The notes under the pieces were generated by a model. That model did no database searches. It was given only the letters and a program-made list of their open reading frames with translations, and had not been told where the DNA came from. The position numbers and the translations under genes were made by a program. This document shows, piece by piece, positions 59,978-64,000 of a stretch of 64,000 nucleotides of DNA. The stretch covers positions 263,266 to 327,265 of the forward strand of contig CAYXTP010000004.1 of NCBI GenBank assembly GCA_964467985.1. Reading direction: 5' to 3'. This DNA is from GCA-2720975 sp964467985 (GTDB lineage Bacteria > Planctomycetota > UBA1135 > GCA-002686595). Within the stretch, counting starts at the first letter, position 1. Each line of letters starts with the position of its first letter.

Positions 59978-60775
59978 TTAGAAGTTGATCGACAAGCCCA
60001 GGCCCACAAAGCCGGCTCGGGGCTCGATGACCGGCTCGACCTGAAAGCCGAGAATTTCGGGGGCCGAGTTCTCGAAGATTGTGCTCGTGACGATGTAGCC
60101 CAGGGACCAGCCGAACACCACGTCGTCCAAGTCGTGTCGGCGCGAGTCAAGCCGCTGCAAGCCAACCGCGGCCGCCAGCAGGTACGCCGGTACCCCGGCC
60201 TTCCAGCCGTAGGCTTCATAGACGCTGGTGGCGAAGGCCATGCTCATGGCTGAGTGCCCACTGGGGAACCCCTGCAAGGTCCCGGTGTCCGGCCGAGGGT
60301 CGTCGAGGGCGGCCTTCAGGACCAGGGTAGAGATGCCCGTGACCGCCAGGGACCGGAAGGCCAGCTTCGATGACTTGTGGAGGTGCGCATCCCCGGCCAT
60401 GCGGGCTCCGCTGTAGGTGAGCCCGGTCGCGACGAACAACCAAAGCCCGTCTCCAGCGGATGCCAGCCACTCGTGGCCATCCTCGCCCAGGACGCTGCTC
60501 CCGTGCGCGAACTCCTCCACGGCGTTTTCCACCGGCTCGACCTCGGCGACGAGGGCGATCACTCCTGCGCCCGCCAACAGCGCCACGTTTTGCCAGTCGC
60601 CGTAGACGTCGCCAAAGTCGTGCAGCATCCCGCTCGAGACCTCTCTGATGTCATCAGAGATCGAAGGCAGCGGAGCAGGCACCGTCTGGCAGGCGCCGCC
60701 CAGGGCCGCCAGAGCGAGCGCGATCGGACCGACGCGTCTGTGCAGGTCGGATGACGTGGAGTCAGGAGTCCTCAT
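59978..60775 (-). CDS. PAP2-family phosphatase-like membrane or lipoprotein
   Basis: The 265-residue protein carries the three PAP2 motifs: K-x6-RP as Lys154 to Arg161-Pro162 (KAALDDPRP), PSGH at 171-174 (GFPSGHSAMS), and R-x5-H-x3-D at Arg208, His214, Asp218. An N-terminal hydrophobic segment ending in LGGAC suggests export, possibly as a lipoprotein. Several hydrophobic segments span the middle. Members act on phospholipids, undecaprenyl pyrophosphate or lipid A. It lies near an EptA-like gene, which hints at a lipid or lipid A role. Substrate unknown. Confidence 0.85.
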   Translation of the reverse strand: MRTPDSTSSDLHRRVGPIALALAALGGACQTVPAPLPSISDDIREVSSGMLHDFGDVYGDWQNVALLAGAGVIALVAEVEPVENAVEEFAHGSSVLGEDGHEWLASAGDGLWLFVATGLTYSGARMAGDAHLHKSSKLAFRSLAVTGISTLVLKAALDDPRPDTGTLQGFPSGHSAMSMAFATSVYEAYGWKAGVPAYLLAAAVGLQRLDSRRHDLDDVVFGWSLGYIVTSTIFENSAPEILGFQVEPVIEPRAGFVGLGLSINF

Positions 60776-61100
60776 TGGGGGCAGATTGCTCTCTCCTGAC
60801 CATCAAAACCAGAACCGCCCTTCAGAGTCGCTGACTTCGGACTCCGGTCTCCTAGACCTGTTGACCCGCTGCCCCCTGATTCGCCGCCTTGCATGCGGCC
60901 TCAAATGAGGTCGACGGATTCCCGCATGCCAAGGCTCCAGATTCAGATGGGAAGCCATGCGATACAAGGCCTGGCGTGCGGGGAGAGGTACGTGCGCGTG
61001 GCGGGCCTGATGACCCATCCTGGAGTCTGCATCGGTCAGGGACACCCGGAATGGACCTGGGGAGGATCAAGCCGCCTCTGCGAGGCTTGAGGATCTGGGC
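60776..61100. other. Intergenic region containing repeat copy B
   Basis: No gene was recognised. The right half (from 60,972) is the dispersed repeat that continues into the 3' end of the redoxin pseudogene. The left half (60,776-60,971) holds no homology to copy A and no clear promoter or terminator. Confidence 0.5.
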
Positions 61101-61160
61101 TCAGGCCCGGCCCGAGTTCTCCACGGTCACGGGAGGCACTTGGTATCCCTTGTCCTCCCA
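60972..61160 (+). repeat. Dispersed repeat copy B
   Basis: This is the second copy of the repeat at 53,487-53,675. It covers the sequence downstream of, and the last 20 codons of, the redoxin pseudogene. No transposase fragment lies beside this copy. Confidence 0.8.
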
Positions 61161-61630
61161 AACCAACTCTTCGTTGCGGCCAACCGCCCACATGTAGGTG
61201 AACCCGTTGGGAGCGTCCAAGTATGGGCACGTTTGGCCCATGGGATTGGCGACGGCAGTGGACTGAGTCATGTCCTGATTCTCCCCCAACCTGAGAGAGT
61301 CCACGGGCATGGCTGGGGTCGTGATCGAGATGACCGCCAAGTCCTCCGCTGCCTTGGCTTGTTGCAGAGCGACCGAGAGCGGAATTCCCCTGCGCAGGCA
61401 CGGGCCGCGATTCCAAGCGAAGGTATGCAGGATGACCACGCGCCCCCTCAACTCGGCAAGCTCACGCTTCTCACCTTGGATCCAGGAGCACAGACCGTGC
61501 GGGCGGGCCCATTCGCCAGGTTGGGGTCTCTCCCTACGCGGTTGGCGAGGAACGCAGAGTCGACATGAGGAGCTTGGGCTGGGAAAAGCACGCACGCTGC
61601 GAGCATGGCGCCGCGCAAGGCGACTGCCAT
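61101..61630 (-). pseudogene. Broken redoxin (TlpA/thioredoxin-like) gene
   Basis: The intact gene would encode an exported thiol-disulfide protein. An ATG at 61,630 begins a good signal peptide (MAVALRGAMLAACVLFPAQA) in one frame. The thioredoxin-like part (ELAELRGRVVILHTFAWNRG, then PCLRRG and LAVISITTPAMP) lies in another frame, so a frameshift near 61,480-61,510 separates them. In addition the first cysteine of the expected W-x-C-G-P-C motif is Arg (codon CGC). The loss of both frame and active-site Cys argues for a true pseudogene rather than one sequencing error. Confidence 0.6.
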
Positions 61631-61920
61631 GGGAGTTCTCCGCCGGGGAAGGCGGGGCTGACCCTGGGTATGGACCCGGCTCTGAGCAGATTCTCCCACC
61701 CACTGGCGATCATGGGCCCCTCCCGTGCCCAGCCATGCAGTGCAGTGCCCTGCCTGCATTTCGGGCAGATTCCCGCCGGGAGCCGAGCCGCGAGACAGGG
61801 AGCGTGTTGTCCTGAGAATAAGGGCTTCGGCCCTCGCTGGACCTGGGCCTCGCATCCGTGCAAACCCAGGGGCCACCGCGAATTGCGCGCCAGGGTGCGG
61901 CTCGCTATGGTTCCCGAATC

Positions 61921-63570
61921 ATGTCCAGGATATCTATGCGAGGGGCCTATTCCCGCCTCCGGGCGCGGGAATTCTCCTCGGGTAGCCTAGCTGTCCTCTG
62001 TGCACTGTTCATTGCTCTTGCGCACAACGGCAAATTGTTCGGGATCATGGCCGAAAGGCTGGACCTGAGCGTGCCCTCGGAGCTGGCGTGTCTTGGGACG
62101 GGTCTGTTGTTGCTTGTCACTGTGATCAGCGCCGGGTTCTTGCTCGTGGGGTTTCAGCGCCTGCTCAAACCCGTGCTCGTTGGGATGGTCATGCTCTCCT
62201 CTGTCTTGAGCTACTTCACGCAAGAGCTCGGGATCGTGTTTGACAAGGAAATGATCCACAACGTCGCCGAAACAGTTCGCGATCGCAACCAGCAAGAGGC
62301 ACTTGAACTCTTGTCGCTTGCGTTGGTCGCTCACGTGATCGTGTATGGAATCCTCCCTTCAGCCCTGATTCTGATCCTGCGGCAACGGCGGCAATCCCTG
62401 ACCAGGCAAGTCCTTTCCCATGCGGGCTACCTTGGCGGCCTGCTGCTCTTGGTCGTCTTGGCGGTCTTCGCGAACTTCAAGACCGTGTCGTACTTCGCCA
62501 GGGCGAACCGGGATCTGCGCTTCTATGGGACGCCCGCCTACGCGTTGGCGTCCCTGAACAAGTACTTGGTGGGTCGATGGGGTTCCACTGACGAGCCCTT
62601 CGTGGTGCTGGGGGAGGACGCACACCAAGTCAAGAGCCAGCCCAGCCGGACCGTTGGAATCATGGTCGTCGGGGAAACGGCACGTTCGGATCACTTCTCG
62701 CTCAATGGCTACGCGCGAACGACGAACCCCCTCCTGGCTCAGCGTGACGTTCTCAGCTACACCGAGGTCTACTCCAGTGGTACCTCAACCGCATACTGCG
62801 TTCCGTTCATGTTTTCTTTCCTGGGACAAGGCAAGTACAGCACCAAGCGGGCTGCCAGACAGTCCAACGTCTTGGACGTCCTTTGCCGTGCGGGCGTCCG
62901 GGTCGTTTGGATTGACAACAACTCGAGTAGCAAGGGCGTCTGCGCGAGGATTGGCTCCGTCAACCTACTGACGGCACCCGTGCGGGACTCGCCCCACAAC
63001 GAGGATGGTGGCTACTACGATGAGGTGCTCCTGGAAGATCTCGACGCTTACATCGCGGACCCGGATGGGGACGTCCTGATCGTATTGCACACCATGGGTA
63101 GTCATGGCCCGGCTTACCACAACCGCTACCCTCCGGCATTCGAACGGTTCACACCCGCATGCAAGCAGGATGCACCACAATCTTGCAGCGACGAAGAATT
63201 GGTCAACGCCTACGACAACACGATCCTGTACACGGACAAGATCCTGGACGACTTGATCGGGTTCCTCGAGACGCTCGACGAGGACTCCCAGTCCTTTTTG
63301 CTTTACGCCTCAGACCATGGCGAGTCCCTGGGTGAGGGCGGCGTCTACCTGCACGGCCTTCCCGCACCTCTTGCGCCGAAGTCGCAGACCCACGTGCCCA
63401 TGATCGCGTGGCTCTCCCCCCTGCTTCGTGCCCGACTCAGCACAAACTACGCGGATATCCAAGGCCGCGTGGGCGAGCAAACTTCCCATGAAGTGATCGC
63501 ACCGACGCTCTTGAGCCTGTTCGAGGTCCGCACTTCGTTGTACCGGCCAAAGCTGAACATCTTTCGTTAG
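61921..63570 (+). CDS. EptA/MCR-like lipid A phosphoethanolamine transferase
   Basis: Such enzymes move phosphoethanolamine from phosphatidylethanolamine to lipid A. The ATG at 61,921 gives 549 residues with about five membrane spans in the first 190 and a sulfatase-fold catalytic domain after. Zinc and catalytic residues are in place: Glu252 in VVGETARSDHF, nucleophile Thr290 in GTSTAYCVPFMFSF, His395 in HTMGSHGPAYH, and Asp465-His466 in YASDHGESLGE. The Cys pair that brackets the nucleophile in MCR-1 is absent (Ser286, Phe296), while Cys414/Cys422 remain. Whether it gives polymyxin resistance is not known. Confidence 0.88.
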   Translation: MSRISMRGAYSRLRAREFSSGSLAVLCALFIALAHNGKLFGIMAERLDLSVPSELACLGTGLLLLVTVISAGFLLVGFQRLLKPVLVGMVMLSSVLSYFTQELGIVFDKEMIHNVAETVRDRNQQEALELLSLALVAHVIVYGILPSALILILRQRRQSLTRQVLSHAGYLGGLLLLVVLAVFANFKTVSYFARANRDLRFYGTPAYALASLNKYLVGRWGSTDEPFVVLGEDAHQVKSQPSRTVGIMVVGETARSDHFSLNGYARTTNPLLAQRDVLSYTEVYSSGTSTAYCVPFMFSFLGQGKYSTKRAARQSNVLDVLCRAGVRVVWIDNNSSSKGVCARIGSVNLLTAPVRDSPHNEDGGYYDEVLLEDLDAYIADPDGDVLIVLHTMGSHGPAYHNRYPPAFERFTPACKQDAPQSCSDEELVNAYDNTILYTDKILDDLIGFLETLDEDSQSFLLYASDHGESLGEGGVYLHGLPAPLAPKSQTHVPMIAWLSPLLRARLSTNYADIQGRVGEQTSHEVIAPTLLSLFEVRTSLYRPKLNIFR

Positions 63571-63826
63571 GGATGAGGGTATCCCCTTCTTGAGGCCACC
63601 CAGCTCGAACAGGCTGTTGCCGCACCTGGGGCGCAACACGGCCCCCCGGGCAAAGTGAAAAATCGAGGGGTGATGGCACCCGCAGGCACCTCCACCCCCC
63701 GATCTCTCTTCTGAATCCTCCTGAAGCGGAGCCTCAGGAAGCCCCGGTGGTCTCAGGGGCCGCGCCGCGTGGAGCGGCCCCGACTCAAGCTCCACGCATG
63801 ATGCGAGGCTGCTTCATCTGGCCCGG
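63571..63826. other. Intergenic region at the right edge
   Basis: No protein was recognised here. The region holds a minus-strand terminator (63,657-63,703) and GC-rich sequence with several short inverted repeats. Confidence 0.4.
63657..63703 (-). terminator. Rho-independent terminator, minus strand
   Basis: On the minus strand ATCGGGGGGTG (63,703-63,693) pairs with CACCCCTCGAT (63,672-63,662) with one mismatch over 11 positions, closing a 20-base loop. It is followed by TTTTTCAC. It would end transcription coming from the broken gene beyond 63,827. Confidence 0.6.
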
Positions 63827-64000
63827 TTAGTTGCTGGCCTGAAGGAATTCGCGGATGGCATCCGCGTCGGCCCCAGTCAGCTTGGCACGCACGCGCATGT
63901 GGAACATGATGGCCGGGCAGCGCTAGATGGCTCGTCCGAGCGCTCGGACCTCTTGGCTGAGCCACGATCCGCACGGCGCCCAGGGCCTGGTTCACCGGGG
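63827..64000 (-). pseudogene. C-terminal part of an unknown gene with an in-frame stop
   Basis: The minus-strand frame ends RCPAIMFHMRVRAKLTGADA followed by DAIREFLQASN and TAA (63,829-63,827). The composition resembles the end of small cytochrome-like proteins. The same frame upstream reads PWAPCGSWLSQEVRALGRAI but is cut by TAG at 63,925-63,923. It is either a pseudogene or two frames that meet by chance; the rest lies beyond the window. Confidence 0.35.

Overview
The window reads as a piece of a high-GC bacterial chromosome, most likely from the phylum Planctomycetota. No single gene proves this. The pointers are a Tat-exported DUF1552 protein overlapping a large c-type-cytochrome/DUF1592-family protein, a divergent ECF-like sigma factor and membrane Ser/Thr kinase carrying WD40-type repeats, an aspartokinase-diaminopimelate decarboxylase fusion, and a Tsr3/DUF367-type protein inside the translation cluster.

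From 1 to about 33,040 everything lies on the minus strand and forms one long information-processing supercluster. Read in transcription order it starts with a promoter near 33,011-33,038 and four tRNAs (Thr-TGT, Tyr-GTA, Gly-TCC, Thr-GGT). Then come tuf, rpmG, secE, nusG, rplKAJL, an attenuator-like hairpin, rpoBC, rpsL, rpsG, a Tsr3-like gene and a divergent EF-G. A long gap with a good sigma70-type promoter follows. After it come the S10 block (rpsJ to rpsQ), the spc block (rplN to secY, adk) and the alpha block (infA, rpmJ, rpsMKD, rpoA), which runs off the left edge. This is tRNA-tufB, beta, str, S10, spc and alpha in one colinear array. rpmD (L30) and map are missing from their usual places.

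From 33,099 to 46,650 there are housekeeping genes: aroC overlapping a single-domain response regulator, an exported arylsulfotransferase-like protein, a LysC-LysA fusion, the DUF1552/DUF1592 pair, mutS2 and a cystathionine gamma-synthase/lyase. mutS2 is interrupted by 100 Ns, but both sides of the gap carry the same 55 bases. Merging them restores one intact frame, so the gap is an assembly artefact.

From 47,109 to 64,000 the region is accessory. It holds the kinase/sigma pair, a secreted kelch protein with a perfect 636-bp internal duplication, the tail of an IS91-type transposase, a tripartite RND efflux operon and a PAP2-family phosphatase-like lipoprotein candidate. It also holds a decayed redoxin gene, two copies of a roughly 190-bp dispersed repeat, an EptA/MCR-like phosphoethanolamine transferase and a broken gene at the right edge.

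No CRISPR array, rRNA gene, prophage or complete insertion sequence was seen. The most unusual items are the Tsr3-like gene beside EF-G, an Arg at S12 position 88 (a known streptomycin-resistance position), the altered domain IV tip of EF-G, the Smr-less MutS2, the homogenised kelch repeats and the decaying redoxin/IS91/repeat region. No clearly new multi-gene system could be established from sequence reading alone.
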